A stretch of DNA of 46,449 nt from Actinomycetota bacterium (GCA_018821365.1 JAHJML010000003.1:1-46449), one strand, 5' to 3'; shown: positions 33,418 to 42,537, numbered from the stretch's first letter. Translations and numbers: made by a program. The notes: a model not told the origin generated them from the sequence alone.

Positions 33418-34208
33418 TCGTCTTCGTGTGCCAGTGGGAACACCACCCGGGACGACCAGTCGGACGATCCATGCGGAAGTTCGACCAGGCCTTCGGTCAC
33501 CAGTTTGCGGAGGTGGGCGCCCACCGATCGGGCCGCCATCAGGAAGAAGATCGGATCGACGTCCAGGTAGCAGGCCTCGACGATCTCCCCCACCGTCCGC
33601 GCTCCTCGTTCGAGAGCGGCCAGGATCTGTCTCTCACGCTCCAGGCGATGCTCCACATACCATTCGATGACCTCGTCGGGGTCCTCCATGGGCTCGCCGT
33701 GCCCGGGGTAGAGCATGGTCACGCCGATGCCGCGCAGCTTTTCCAATGAGGCCAGGTACTCGATCATGTGCTCCACGATCACGGAACTGCCCCCCATGAT
33801 GTGGTCACCCGTGAACAGGGCGTCGCCGGCGCGGTAGCAGAGGTGATACGGCGTGTGTCCCGGTGTGTCGATGACCTCGATGGACACCTCGCCGACGACG
33901 ACGACATCTCCATCGGCAAGCACCCGATCCGGCTTGAAGGCGGGCCCGGGACAGGCACCCAGCGCCGCCGCCCGGAAGCGGCGGGCGAGGGCATTGGCTA
34001 TCTCCACATGGTCCAGGTGGCAATGCGTCACCAACACGGCAACCGGCTTGGCGGTGCCGATGGCGGCGACGATGGCCTCCTCGTGCTGCTCGAGGGAGGG
34101 TCCCGGATCGATCACGGCCACCTCGCCGGCAGATTCGACCAGCCAGGTGTTGGTGCCCTGACCGGTGAACATACCCGGGTTGCCTGCGCGGACTCTGGTG
34201 ATCTTCAT
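33414..34208 (-). CDS. MBL-fold metallohydrolase (LACTB2-like)
   Basis: A 264-residue metallo-beta-lactamase-fold hydrolase. The metal-binding motif is THCHLDHVE (HxHxDH with the usual spacing); further ligands are in DTPGHTPYH, FTGDHIMGG and YPGHGEP. A C-terminal helical region of about 70 residues (after VEHRLERERQILAALERG) resembles the winged-helix tail of the LACTB2/glyoxalase-II-like subgroup. The substrate is not known; members act on thioesters or nucleic acids. The gene is chained by ATGA overlaps to the upstream Nudix gene and the downstream M23 gene. Confidence 0.85.
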   Translation of the reverse strand: MKITRVRAGNPGMFTGQGTNTWLVESAGEVAVIDPGPSLEQHEEAIVAAIGTAKPVAVLVTHCHLDHVEIANALARRFRAAALGACPGPAFKPDRVLADGDVVVVGEVSIEVIDTPGHTPYHLCYRAGDALFTGDHIMGGSSVIVEHMIEYLASLEKLRGIGVTMLYPGHGEPMEDPDEVIEWYVEHRLERERQILAALERGARTVGEIVEACYLDVDPIFFLMAARSVGAHLRKLVTEGLVELPHGSSDWSSRVVFPLAHEDE

Positions 34209-34939
34209 GCGCCGACCTCTACGTCGTAGTCCGAATCGCCGGGGATCGAGACCTTGTATTCACCATTGTCGCCGATCACGATCCTTGGCAGAACACTCTG
34301 GACCTCCGAGATCGAATCCGCGTAGTCCAACACCGCTCCGATCGAGTCGTGCCGCGCCAGCATCTCGAGGTGCCACCGGGTCGGAAACGGGACCTCCCAG
34401 GACCCATCGTCCCCCTGCGCCAGCGCCCGGCGGGGGTCGACCCAGGTGTCGTCGAACACTTCGACTCCGTCGGCCGCCGTCCCGTCCCCCTCCCCCACTG
34501 CGGCGACGAAGAACCTGGTGTCGAAGCGGCGGGGCAATCCCTCGGGGGTGATCCACCGGGACACCCAGTGGAGGCGGCCGGCATCCAACTTGCCGCCGGC
34601 GGCCGCCGTCGCCGCGTACAGATCGGCGGTGTCCGTTGGGATGACGAGGCCTTGGGGATCGGTCAGCGTCAGGCCGGCTTCCTCGTGGAGTTCCCTCAGC
34701 GCGGCCGCCCGCCAGGGCAGTTCCTCGGGATCACCGTCCCATTGCAGAGCGGTGGCCGCCTCATCGCGACGGTCCCGGTCGTCGACGGAGCCTCCCGGGA
34801 ATACGAAGGCGTTGCCCATGAACTCCGACCCGGCCGCCCGGCGCACCATCAGGACCTCGAACCCGGAGGAAGCCGGCCTCAGGGCGAGGACGGTCGACGC
34901 AGGACGCGCCCGAACCAGTGGGCCAGGAAACTCCACCAC
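34205..34939 (-). CDS. Nudix hydrolase, NUDT19-like
   Basis: A 244-residue Nudix protein. The box is split by an insertion, as in the NUDT19/RNR group: AFVFPGGSVDDRD is followed about 25 residues later by AALRELHEEAGLTL, which carries the REx2EE metal site. That group cleaves acyl-CoA or other nucleoside diphosphates. The C-terminus has a helical tail and ends in an acidic stretch. The start is GTG 34939; a second GTG is adjacent. TATCGT on the minus strand (34951-34946) ends six bases before it, with no ribosome site, so a leaderless mRNA is likely. The stop overlaps the MBL start. Only 36 bp separate it from divergent selA. Confidence 0.82.
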   Translation of the reverse strand: MVEFPGPLVRARPASTVLALRPASSGFEVLMVRRAAGSEFMGNAFVFPGGSVDDRDRRDEAATALQWDGDPEELPWRAAALRELHEEAGLTLTDPQGLVIPTDTADLYAATAAAGGKLDAGRLHWVSRWITPEGLPRRFDTRFFVAAVGEGDGTAADGVEVFDDTWVDPRRALAQGDDGSWEVPFPTRWHLEMLARHDSIGAVLDYADSISEVQSVLPRIVIGDNGEYKVSIPGDSDYDVEVGA

Positions 34940-34945
34940 GATCCC

Positions 34946-34967
34946 ACGATACCGGGGTCGGTAGTCT
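34946..34967. promoter_or_regulatory. Back-to-back leaderless promoters for the Nudix gene and selA
   Basis: In a 36-bp gap, minus-strand TATCGT (34951-34946) lies six bases from the Nudix GTG (34939), and plus-strand TAGTCT (34962-34967) lies eight bases from the selA ATG (34976). Both fit -10 boxes of leaderless transcripts. Confidence 0.45.
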
Positions 34968-34975
34968 GAAGAACC

Positions 34976-36307
34976 ATGTCCCCCCGCCCACCTTCGGTCG
35001 ACGCCCTGGCCGCCTCCCTCGATGACGGCCGCCTCCCCCGCGCCCTGCTGGTGGAGATCGCCAGGCAGGCCGTCGAGACCTTCCGCCGCGATCCGGGCGG
35101 CCGCTCCGCCGAGGAGGTGGCCGCCGAGCAGGCCGGGCGCCTCGCCGCACGCCGTCCCGGCAAGGTGGTCAACGCCACCGGAGTGCTGCTCCACACCAAT
35201 CTGGGAAGGGCGCTGCTGGCATCGGAGGCCGCCGAGGCCGAGCGGATGTCGTCGGCGGGTTACAGCGCCCTCGAGTTCGACCTCGGAGAGGGCAGGCGGG
35301 GAGGACGGGGGTCCTATGCCCATGACCTGCTGCGGGCGGTCACCGGGGCGGAAGCCGCCCTCGCCGTCAACAACAACGCCGGAGCGCTGTTCCTGACGAT
35401 CGCGGCGCTGGCCGGGGCCCGCGCCGCGGTGGTGTCGCGGGGCGAGTTGATCGAGATCGGCGGGTCGTTCCGTCTCCCCGACCTGATGGGATCGACCGGC
35501 GCCCGACTGGTCGAGGTCGGCACCACCAACCGCACCCGCCTCAAGGACTACCGCAAGGCGGTCGGACCCGACACCGGGATGATCCTGAAGGTGCACCCCT
35601 CCAACTACCGCATCGAGGGCTTCACCGAAGAGGCCGCCTACCGGGATCTCGCCGCCCTGGCGGCCGAAGGGGGGATCCCTTTCGTCGCCGATGTCGGCAG
35701 CGGCCTCCTCGACGCCCGCACCCCCTGGCTCGACGGCCCGCCGCCCGCCTGGCTCTCCGACGAACCGGCGGTCCGTCAGACCCTGGAGGCCGGCGCCGAC
35801 CTGGTGCTCTTCTCGGGCGACAAACTGCTCGGCGGCCCGCAGGCCGGCCTGATCGTCGGCCGGGCGGGGCTCATCGAGGAGATCCGGTCCCATCCCATCG
35901 CCCGGGCGGTCCGCATCGGGGGTGGCGCCCTGGCAGCGCTGGCGGTGACCCTGGAGATGTATGCCGCCGGGCGAGCCGGTGAAATCCCGTTCTGGAAGAT
36001 GGCCTCCCTCCCCACCGCCGGCCTGGAGGCCCGCAGTCTGGCGGCCGCCTCCACCATCGGCCCCGCCGCCTCCGTCGAGCAGGGCCTGTCACTGCCGGGG
36101 GCCGGTTCGGTGCCGGGCAAGGGCATCCCGGGGCCGATCGTCGTCGTCGGGAGCCCTCCGGCGACTGCATGGGGGCGCCTCCTGGCGGCGGCGCCCCCTA
36201 TCGTCACCCGCCGTGAGCCCCGGGGACTGGTTGCCGATCTCCGCACCGTCGACCCCGGCGACGATGCCCACGTCGCCGATTCCATCGCCCGCGCATGCCG
36301 GTCGTAG
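34976..36307 (+). CDS. selA: L-seryl-tRNA(Sec) selenium transferase
   Basis: A 443-residue PLP enzyme that turns Ser-tRNA(Sec) into Sec-tRNA(Sec) using selenophosphate. It has [16 protein letters not shown] in the first third, [16 protein letters not shown], and the PLP-binding Lys283 in [13 protein letters not shown]; length and order match bacterial SelA. Downstream selB starts 13 bases before its stop, so the two form an operon. The tRNA gene selC and selD are not visible in the window. A TANNNT box eight bases from the ATG, with only a weak purine stretch between, suggests a leaderless or very short leader. Confidence 0.94.
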   Translation: MSPRPPSVDALAASLDDGRLPRALLVEIARQAVETFRRDPGGRSAEEVAAEQAGRLAARRPGKVVNATGVLLHTNLGRALLASEAAEAERMSSAGYSALEFDLGEGRRGGRGSYAHDLLRAVTGAEAALAVNNNAGALFLTIAALAGARAAVVSRGELIEIGGSFRLPDLMGSTGARLVEVGTTNRTRLKDYRKAVGPDTGMILKVHPSNYRIEGFTEEAAYRDLAALAAEGGIPFVADVGSGLLDARTPWLDGPPPAWLSDEPAVRQTLEAGADLVLFSGDKLLGGPQAGLIVGRAGLIEEIRSHPIARAVRIGGGALAALAVTLEMYAAGRAGEIPFWKMASLPTAGLEARSLAAASTIGPAASVEQGLSLPGAGSVPGKGIPGPIVVVGSPPATAWGRLLAAAPPIVTRREPRGLVADLRTVDPGDDAHVADSIARACRS

Positions 36308-38124
36308 GCACCGCCGGCCACGTCGACCACGGCAAGTCGACGCTGGTCCAGGCCCTCACCGGCCGCGACCCGGACCGCTGGGAGGAAGAGAAGCGGCGGG
36401 GCCTCACCATCGACCTCGGGTTCGCCTGGATGACGCTCGACGACGGCACCGAAGTGGGCTTCGTCGACGTCCCCGGTCATGAGCGGTTCATCAAGAACAT
36501 GCTGGCCGGGGTGGATGCCATCGACGCCGCCCTCTTCGTCGTGGCCGCCGACGAGGGTTGGATGCCGCAATCCGAGGAGCACCTGGCGGTGCTGGACCTG
36601 CTCGGGGTGGCCTCGGGCGTGATCGCCCTCACCCGCTGCGACGTGGTGGAGGAGGAACTCGCCGATCTCGCCGAACTCGAAGTGCGGGAGCAACTCGCCG
36701 GCACCTCACTGGCGGATGCCCCGATCCTCCGCACCGGGGCGCCGGCCGGGTTGGGGGTGGAAGCCGTCAGGGAGGCTCTCGCTGCTGCGCTGGGCCATGT
36801 GTCGTCGGGAGCGATCGGCCGGCCCCGGATGTGGATCGACCGATCGTTTACGATCGGCGGGGCGGGAACGGTGGTCACCGGCACTCTCCTCGACGGCCCG
36901 GTCGCCGTCGGCGACACGCTGGCCGTGTGGCCGGGTGCCCGGCCGGCCCGGGTCCGCAGCGCCCAGAGCCACGAGCAGTCCCACGACCGGATCGAACCGG
37001 GGACGAGGGTGGCGCTCAACCTGGTCGGCCTCGAACGGGGCGAGGTCGCCAGAGGCGCCATGCTGGGCCGGCCCGACGAGTGGCGCACCACCACCCGGTT
37101 CCTGGCCGACCTCAGGACCGTCCGCAGCCTCGACGAGCCGCTGCGGGACCGGGGCGCCTTTCATCTCCACGTCGGGAGCGGTTCGTTCCCGGCCCGCATC
37201 CGACTGGTCGACGACGCCGTGCTCGAGGGTTCCGGGGCGGCGGTCATCAGCGTCGACGAACCCCTGGCCCTCAAGACCGGCGATCGGTTGATCCTGCGCG
37301 AGGTGGGGCGGCGGGCGGTGGTGGCCGGCGGCACCGTGCTGGATCCCCAACCCCCGCAACGGGGCCAGCAGGTGCGGGCGGCGCTCCCCCGGCTGCGGGG
37401 GGCGGGCCCCTCTCCCGACGGCAAGGCCGATGCACTCCTGTCGGTGCGCGGCAAGGAAGATCTGGCCGATCTGGCTGCCGACACCGGTGGCGGCCGCCCC
37501 ACCGACGCTCTCATCATCGGGAGCATCGCCGTCTCCCGCGTCGAGGCGATCGGTCTCACCGACCGGGCGGTGGCCGGGGCGCAGCGGTTCCAGGAAGCCA
37601 ACCCACTCCGCCCCGGGATCCCCAAGTCGAGCCTCGCCGAGCAACTCGGCATCGGCCTCCCGATCCTGGAGGCTCTCGTCGAGGCCGACGATCGACTGGC
37701 AGACGATGGGCCGGTGGTCCGCACTGCCGGCTTCTCAGGTGGGCTCGACCAATCGGCGCAAGACTCCTGGGAGGCGGTCCGGTCCGACCTGCTGGCGGCG
37801 GGTTGGGGGGTTCCCCGCCGCAGCGAACTGGGACTCGACCCCGAGGTGGTCCATGCCCTCCTCCGCGACGGGACCCTGGTAGCCGTCGACGAGTTCGCCT
37901 ACCTGCCCGAGCAGTTGGACCGATTGGTGGAGCGGGTCATGGGGATGAGCGACGGCTTCAGCGTTGCCGACTTCCGCGACGAGTTCGAGGTCACCCGCAA
38001 GCACGCGGTGCCGCTGCTGGAGTGGCTGGATCGCAACCGGGTCACCCGCAGGGAGGGCGACCGGAGGGTGATCAGACGTTTGCCGCCCGGCGAGCCAGCA
38101 CCTGGCGGCGCTCCGTCTCGGTGA
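36295..38124 (+). CDS. selB: Selenocysteine-specific translation elongation factor
   Basis: A 609-residue GTPase that carries Sec-tRNA(Sec) to the ribosome at UGA codons marked by a SECIS hairpin. G1 is [12 protein letters not shown] at the N-terminus, G3 is DVPGHERF, and G4 is TRCD. The EF-Tu-like domains II and III follow to about 340, then winged-helix modules (about 390-600) that read the SECIS RNA; the last ends [20 protein letters not shown], the typical SelB finish. The start overlaps selA by 13 bp. The 3' end overlaps the convergent whiB gene by 53 bp. Confidence 0.94.
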   Translation: MPVVGTAGHVDHGKSTLVQALTGRDPDRWEEEKRRGLTIDLGFAWMTLDDGTEVGFVDVPGHERFIKNMLAGVDAIDAALFVVAADEGWMPQSEEHLAVLDLLGVASGVIALTRCDVVEEELADLAELEVREQLAGTSLADAPILRTGAPAGLGVEAVREALAAALGHVSSGAIGRPRMWIDRSFTIGGAGTVVTGTLLDGPVAVGDTLAVWPGARPARVRSAQSHEQSHDRIEPGTRVALNLVGLERGEVARGAMLGRPDEWRTTTRFLADLRTVRSLDEPLRDRGAFHLHVGSGSFPARIRLVDDAVLEGSGAAVISVDEPLALKTGDRLILREVGRRAVVAGGTVLDPQPPQRGQQVRAALPRLRGAGPSPDGKADALLSVRGKEDLADLAADTGGGRPTDALIIGSIAVSRVEAIGLTDRAVAGAQRFQEANPLRPGIPKSSLAEQLGIGLPILEALVEADDRLADDGPVVRTAGFSGGLDQSAQDSWEAVRSDLLAAGWGVPRRSELGLDPEVVHALLRDGTLVAVDEFAYLPEQLDRLVERVMGMSDGFSVADFRDEFEVTRKHAVPLLEWLDRNRVTRREGDRRVIRRLPPGEPAPGGAPSR

Positions 38125-38344
38125 GGGCCCCCCAGATGCCGTAGGGTTCGCGAATCTCGAGGGCGAACTCGAGGCACTCGGACTTCACCGGGCACACGTT
38201 GCAGATGGCCTTGGCCTTGTGCTCACGGCGTTCCCGTTCCTCCTTGCGCTCCACCGTGCTCGGAGGGAAGAAGAGGTAGGAGTGGTTTCCCCGGCACAGG
38301 CCGGTCCGCTGCCAGGAACGATCCATGGGTGCCAGACCCGCCAT
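38072..38344 (-). CDS. WhiB-family Fe-S transcription factor
   Basis: A 90-residue WhiB-like protein, a family restricted to actinobacteria and their phages. Four cysteines bind a [4Fe-4S] cluster: Cys17, then Cys48, Cys51 and Cys57 (CxxCPxxxxC). The turn is GIWGAL rather than the usual GVWGG, followed by a basic tail ([13 protein letters not shown]) that contacts DNA. ATG 38344 is preceded by GGAGGAG at six bases and is preferred to the longer frame at 38371. WhiB proteins act with the sigma factor; the target genes are unknown. Its 3' end overlaps selB on the other strand. Confidence 0.93.
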   Translation of the reverse strand: MAGLAPMDRSWQRTGLCRGNHSYLFFPPSTVERKEERERREHKAKAICNVCPVKSECLEFALEIREPYGIWGALTETERRQVLARRAANV

Positions 38345-38410
38345 GTCCTTCTCCTCCGTGGGAAGCCGCAAGGGCGAAGCTACCAGCCGCCTCCGGAGAC
38401 CGCCAGGAAT

Positions 38411-39682
38411 TTACTGGGAGACCCTCGGCGCCCGCTCCACGTCGAGGATCACCCCGCGGACACCGATCACCGTGACCGGGTCCCCTTCGGCGATCTCGGC
38501 GGTCCGCCGGGTGATGGCCCGCCACCTGGCTCCATCGACCTCCACCAGGCCCTCGGGGTCGAAGGCACCGACGGCCACGCCGCTGGCGCCCACCAGGTGC
38601 TCCCGGCCGATGGTCGCCGTCGAGAAGCGCGACCTCGAGAGGGTGGTGAGAGCGAACCCGAAGAACAAGGCCGCCCCCACGGCCGTCACGACCACCGGCC
38701 ACCAGACCACCGGCATCTGCTTCCCGCCGTCGATGAGCGCCAACCCTCCCCACAGCAGCAGGCCGGTGCCGGCCAGGCTGGCGATCCCCAGGTCGTTGCG
38801 CTGGAAGTCGAAGACGTACAGCAGCAGGCCGAGGACGGCAATGGCGGCCGCCCACCAGTTGGTGGGAAGCACCGCCAACCCGTAGGCGGCCATCGCCAGC
38901 GAGATCGCCCCGACCGCGGCGGCGACCCCGGGACCGGCCGCATAGATCTCCAGCACGATCATGGCGATCCCCATCACGAGGAACAGGAAGGCGGCTTCGG
39001 GGCGAATTGTGATCCGCAGCGTCCTGGTCGCCATGCCCGGTTCCAGGAAGCGCACCTCGCCCGCCGGGGTGACGACGTCGGCGCCGTCGATCGTCTCTGT
39101 GGCGGCGGTGTCGAGGACGACCATCTCGCCGCCCACTTCGACCGTGGTCCCGTCGAGGCCGGTCACGAACTGCCCGATCGAGGGACTGACGATGTCGACC
39201 AGGCCGGGGATGGGGCGGTCGATCCGGACACGGCCGCCCATCAATGCGGCCGGAGCGGCTTCGAAGCGGGCGGCGACCACACCGGCGTCCCCGGCCGAGC
39301 CGATCACGGTCGGCGACAGGTATCCGATCAGCGTCCCCGGTGCCGCTCCCCGCAACCGGGCGGCCAGCAGCAACTGAGCGGCGCCGCCGTGGGCCACCGC
39401 CGGGGCAGGTCCCACCCACACCGCCACCGGGACCGGCGGGTCGGCCACCAGGGCCAGCAGTCCGTCGATGCCAGCGTCGAGCACCGCCGGAGCATCGACC
39501 TGCAGCACCACCAGTGAGGCCTCGCTGGTGGTGATGACGTCCTCCACGAAGTCGATCAGCCTGCCGTCGATGGGGCCGCTGATCTCCACCACGTCCACCG
39601 CAGCGGCGTCGGCGAGGGCCGGCGCCGCCCCCGACAGCAGCGCCGTGGCGACCAGCAGCAGTGGGAAGAAGGAACGTCGCAT
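38411..39682 (-). CDS. NfeD / membrane ClpP-class protease-like protein, catalytic serine apparently lost
   Basis: A 423-residue membrane protein: signal peptide 1-24, a ClpP-like outer domain to about 215, four transmembrane helices (about 235-340), and a C-terminal OB-fold (NfeD) domain. AAPGTLIGYLSP matches the MAPGTxIG motif of active members. The usual Ser-Ala-Gly nucleophile motif before it is not seen: the segment reads VAHGGAAQLLLAARL. So the protease part is probably inactive, although the alignment is by eye. NfeD proteins assist stomatin-type membrane proteins; no stomatin gene is in the window. ATG 39682 fits the signal peptide; the longer frame does not. Confidence 0.82.
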   Translation of the reverse strand: MRRSFFPLLLVATALLSGAAPALADAAAVDVVEISGPIDGRLIDFVEDVITTSEASLVVLQVDAPAVLDAGIDGLLALVADPPVPVAVWVGPAPAVAHGGAAQLLLAARLRGAAPGTLIGYLSPTVIGSAGDAGVVAARFEAAPAALMGGRVRIDRPIPGLVDIVSPSIGQFVTGLDGTTVEVGGEMVVLDTAATETIDGADVVTPAGEVRFLEPGMATRTLRITIRPEAAFLFLVMGIAMIVLEIYAAGPGVAAAVGAISLAMAAYGLAVLPTNWWAAAIAVLGLLLYVFDFQRNDLGIASLAGTGLLLWGGLALIDGGKQMPVVWWPVVVTAVGAALFFGFALTTLSRSRFSTATIGREHLVGASGVAVGAFDPEGLVEVDGARWRAITRRTAEIAEGDPVTVIGVRGVILDVERAPRVSQ

Positions 39683-39749
39683 CGGCGTGCGGCATGTTAG
39701 GGAAGCCGGGGAGCCACTTCCCCCCCGCCGACTACAGTCGTCCCTGACC

Positions 39750-40130
39750 ATGAACATCCTCGTTGTCGCCGACGAAGCCTGGGTTCACCAGGAGGTGACC
39801 GCCGCCCTCGCCGAGGCGCGCTACCAGATCACCGCCGCCACTGATCCCTCCACGGTGGTCGATGCCTGCCGGGAAGCCGGAGCGGACGCCGTCATCACCG
39901 ACCTCCAGGTGGGTGCCATGGGCGGCATGGCCGTCATCCGCAACATCCGGGCCGCCATCCACGCCGGGGATCTCCCCCCCACCCCGACGGTGCTGCTGCT
40001 CGACCGGGGGGCGGACGTCTTCATCGCGGGCAGGGCAGGCGCCGACGGCGCGCTCCGCAAGCCGTTCGGTGCCTTCGAACTTCGCAGCATGCTCGACGGC
40101 CTCGTCGCCGCCGATGCCACCTCCTCATGA
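39750..40130 (+). CDS. Single-domain response regulator (CheY-like)
   Basis: A 126-residue receiver domain with no output domain. It has the acidic pair near the N-terminus (ILVVADEAW), the phospho-acceptor Asp in AVITDLQVG, a Thr/Ser-equivalent before the LLLDRG region, and the Lys in GALRKPFG. So phosphorylation is likely. No kinase is adjacent. TACAGT lies 11 bases before the ATG; the mRNA leader is probably short. Divergent from nfeD. Confidence 0.87.
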   Translation: MNILVVADEAWVHQEVTAALAEARYQITAATDPSTVVDACREAGADAVITDLQVGAMGGMAVIRNIRAAIHAGDLPPTPTVLLLDRGADVFIAGRAGADGALRKPFGAFELRSMLDGLVAADATSS

Positions 40131-40176
40131 GAGCGCCCACGGAGCCTCCGAGACCTGATCCCCCCGGGGAACCTCG

Positions 40177-41433
40177 ATGACCAACCTGGAGATCGCCTAC
40201 CTGATCATCCTGGCGTTCTGCATCCTCGGGTCGGGCTTCTTCTCCGGTTCGGAGACCGCCCTGGTCTCGGTGCCCCGGGAGCGGGTGCTCCAGTTGCTCG
40301 AGACAGACAAGCGGGCAGCCCGGGTGGCGAACCTCATCGCCGATTCGGACCGCATGCTCAGCACCCTGCTGGTCGGCAACAACCTGGTCAACATCCTCGG
40401 CGCCTCGGTGGCGACCGTCCTGTTCATCGACCTGCTCGGTGAGGACTGGGGCCCGTGGGTGGCAACCGCGTCGGTCACCTCGGTGGTGCTGCTGATCGGC
40501 GAGATCACCCCCAAGAACCTGGCAACCCGGTTTCCGGAGAAGATCTCGCTGCTGGTGGCGCCGACGATCTGGAACCTCAGCAGGGTGCTGCACCCGGTCA
40601 CCCGGTTGTTCCTGGCCATGAGCCGGGGCCTGTTCCGACTCTTCGGGGTGGATCCCAGCAGCGGGCCCGCCCCGATCACCGAAGACGACATCCGGGTGAT
40701 GGCGGCCCTCGGCGAACGGGAGGGTGACATCGAGGCCGCCGAGCGCGACATCATCCACGCCGTCTTCGTGCTGGCCGACCGGCAGGTCCGCGAGGTCATG
40801 ACACCGCGCACGGACATCGTCACCCTCGACGACCCGGTGTCGATCGCCGACGTGCGGGCGGCCGTCTCGGCGAGCGGTCACAGCAGATTCCCGGTCATCG
40901 AGACCGACCTCGACGACGTGGTGGGGGTGCTCCATGTCAAGGATCTGCTCCGGATGCCCGGGGAGGCGTCGGAGGCCGACATCCGCCGGGCGCTGCGGGA
41001 GCCCACCTACGTCCCCGAGACCAAACCGCTGATGGAACTGCTCCACGAGATGCGGGCCCGCAGGAGGGCCTTTGCGCTGGTGCTCGACGAGCACGGCGGC
41101 GTCGAAGGACTCATCACCATCAAGGACATCGTCTCGGAACTGGTCGGCGAACTCCGGGATGAGTTCGACCCATCGGTGCCCGCCGTGGTCGCCACCGCCA
41201 CCGGCCACTGGGCGGCGGACGGACGGGTGCCGGTCGACGACCTGGACGCCGAACTGGGGGTCCGCTTCCCCGAGGGCCCCTACACCACCGTCGCCGGCCT
41301 GGTGCTCGACCTGGCCGGCCGAATCCCTCAGGAGGGAGACGCCGTCGAGAGCTGCGGGTACCGCTTGACGGTGACCGCCATGGACCGCAATCGGATCGAT
41401 CGGGTGCAGATCGAGCGTCTGCAGGACGTGTGA
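40177..41433 (+). CDS. CorC/HlyC (CNNM-type) membrane protein with CBS pair
   Basis: A 418-residue protein in the CorC/CNNM family, proposed to export or sense magnesium and other divalent cations. Residues 1-185 are the DUF21 membrane domain (GSGFFSGSETALVSVPRERV, and SVVLLIGEITPKNLATRFPE). Two CBS domains cover about 205-325 (REVMTPRTDIVTL; LDEHGGVEGLITIKDIVSE). The last 85 residues form the CorC_HlyC domain (VPVDDLDAELGVRFPEGPY). It is complete and has no obvious defects. Upstream GGGGAA serves as ribosome site. It follows the response-regulator gene by 46 bp and may share its transcript. Confidence 0.92.
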   Translation: MTNLEIAYLIILAFCILGSGFFSGSETALVSVPRERVLQLLETDKRAARVANLIADSDRMLSTLLVGNNLVNILGASVATVLFIDLLGEDWGPWVATASVTSVVLLIGEITPKNLATRFPEKISLLVAPTIWNLSRVLHPVTRLFLAMSRGLFRLFGVDPSSGPAPITEDDIRVMAALGEREGDIEAAERDIIHAVFVLADRQVREVMTPRTDIVTLDDPVSIADVRAAVSASGHSRFPVIETDLDDVVGVLHVKDLLRMPGEASEADIRRALREPTYVPETKPLMELLHEMRARRRAFALVLDEHGGVEGLITIKDIVSELVGELRDEFDPSVPAVVATATGHWAADGRVPVDDLDAELGVRFPEGPYTTVAGLVLDLAGRIPQEGDAVESCGYRLTVTAMDRNRIDRVQIERLQDV

Positions 41434-41465
41434 CCGCCGCCGCCGGGTAACATGGCCGCCCCACA

Positions 41466-41539
41466 CGGGACGTGGCGCAGTTTGGCAGCGCGCAGCGTTC
41501 GGGACGCTGAGGCCGCCGGTTCAAATCCGGCCGTCCCGA
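41466..41539 (+). tRNA. tRNA-Pro (anticodon CGG)
   Basis: A complete cloverleaf of 74 nt can be drawn: acceptor stem CGGGACG/CGTCCCG, D-arm with GCGC stem, anticodon stem CAGCG/CGCTG around loop TTCGGGA (anticodon CGG, reading CCG), five-base variable loop, T-arm GCCGG-TTCAAAT-CCGGC, and discriminator A. CCA is not encoded. The loop and acceptor are those of Pro tRNAs. Confidence 0.96.
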
Positions 41540-41542
41540 CGG

Positions 41543-41570
41543 AGGCCGGGCTCAGGCCCGGCCTTCTTCG
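41543..41570 (+). terminator. Hairpin terminator after tRNA-Pro
   Basis: Perfect 9-bp stem AGGCCGGGC (41543-41551) and GCCCGGCCT (41556-41564) with loop TCAG, followed by a T-rich TCTTCG stretch. It lies three bases after the tRNA. Confidence 0.85.
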
Positions 41571-41676
41571 CGTGGCGGGGGTCTCGGTGGACGTGCCCTA
41601 TCGCTTGCCGCGGTGGTACGGGGACATCCGGCCTCTATGCCGACGGCGACCTCGATGCCCCCATCACTGCGTCCCT

Positions 41677-42351
41677 CTAGCTGCGGGTCGGCGGCAGTTG
41701 GCTGATGATCCAGGAGATGAAATCACCGCTGCTTCGGGTCTGCATCCATACCCGCCCCGGCCCGGTGAAGTCGGTCACGAGGCCCTCGGCGCCCAGGATG
41801 GTCGACTTCCAACTACCGGCCTTGCGCACCGAGTACTGCACGGTGTCGTCGAAGGCCACGACGTGGCCGGTGTCGAGCGTGATCACCTCGCCCGCTCCCA
41901 GCGACTGCTGCAGGATCGCCCCGTAGGCCGAGATCAGCACCTCGCCGGATCCGGAGCAGCGCAGCAGGATCAGCCCCTCGCCGCTGAAGAACATCTTGCT
42001 CCCGCCCCACGTGGCGTCGACCTCGATCGACGGATCGGAGGCGATCCACGAGCCCGACTGCACCAACAGTGCCCCGGAACCGCCGATGGTGGCCAACGCC
42101 ATGTCCCCCGGCAGCGCCGGTGCGACGGCCACCGTCCCGCCCGTGGAGCTGCCGAAGTCGTTGACGAAGAAGCTCTCACCGCCGAGGCTGCGCTTGAGCC
42201 CCTTCAAGAAGCCGCCCTGCGTCGAGGTGCTCATCTGCACGTCGCCGCGGGTCATCGCCATGGCGCCCGCCTCCACCCTCACCGAACCGCCCGGAGGCAG
42301 CGTGATCTCACCGAACGCGAATGCCGGACCAGCCTTGATGTCTACTTGCAT
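41677..42351 (-). CDS. AIM24-family protein (TIGR00266 type)
   Basis: A 224-residue all-beta protein of the AIM24 family. It begins VDIKAGPAFAFGEITLPPGG, has VEAGAMAMTRGDVQMST and GGESFFVNDF, all as in family members, and ends with WMQTRSSGDFISWI. The biochemical function is not known. The ATG has no ribosome site; minus-strand TAGTCT (42363-42358) ends six bases before it, a leaderless layout. The gene is convergent with the tRNA unit and separated from it by a terminator. Confidence 0.9.
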   Translation of the reverse strand: MQVDIKAGPAFAFGEITLPPGGSVRVEAGAMAMTRGDVQMSTSTQGGFLKGLKRSLGGESFFVNDFGSSTGGTVAVAPALPGDMALATIGGSGALLVQSGSWIASDPSIEVDATWGGSKMFFSGEGLILLRCSGSGEVLISAYGAILQQSLGAGEVITLDTGHVVAFDDTVQYSVRKAGSWKSTILGAEGLVTDFTGPGRVWMQTRSSGDFISWIISQLPPTRS

Positions 42352-42363
42352 GATCCGAGACTA
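42352..42363 (-). promoter_or_regulatory. Predicted leaderless promoter -10 box for the AIM24 gene
   Basis: Minus-strand TAGTCT, six bases, then the ATG at 42351. No Shine-Dalgarno sequence. Confidence 0.45.
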
Positions 42364-42537
42364 CGCGGCGCGGACCGGGGCTGTTGTCGGCGCTTCTCGG
42401 AGAGCCTTCGGTGGCAGAGGCAGACCGCCCGCCCCGCCGGGAGGCCCGCCGCGGTCACCAGGCCACCCGACGCCTCCCCCCGGTGCCGCCCCGGTTTTGG
42501 TCGCATCGACACCAACCGTGGTAAGGTATACGTCAGA

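Noticed and set aside
36295-38144. Search for a Sec-tRNA gene or SECIS element around selA-selB
   Set aside because: No long-variable-arm tRNA with anticodon TCA and no in-frame UGA gene with a following hairpin could be seen.
41452-42537. Long plus-strand frame from 41452 running into the NrtR-like gene
   Set aside because: It passes through the tRNA-Pro, its terminator and the AIM24 gene on the other strand; the real start is ATG 42538.
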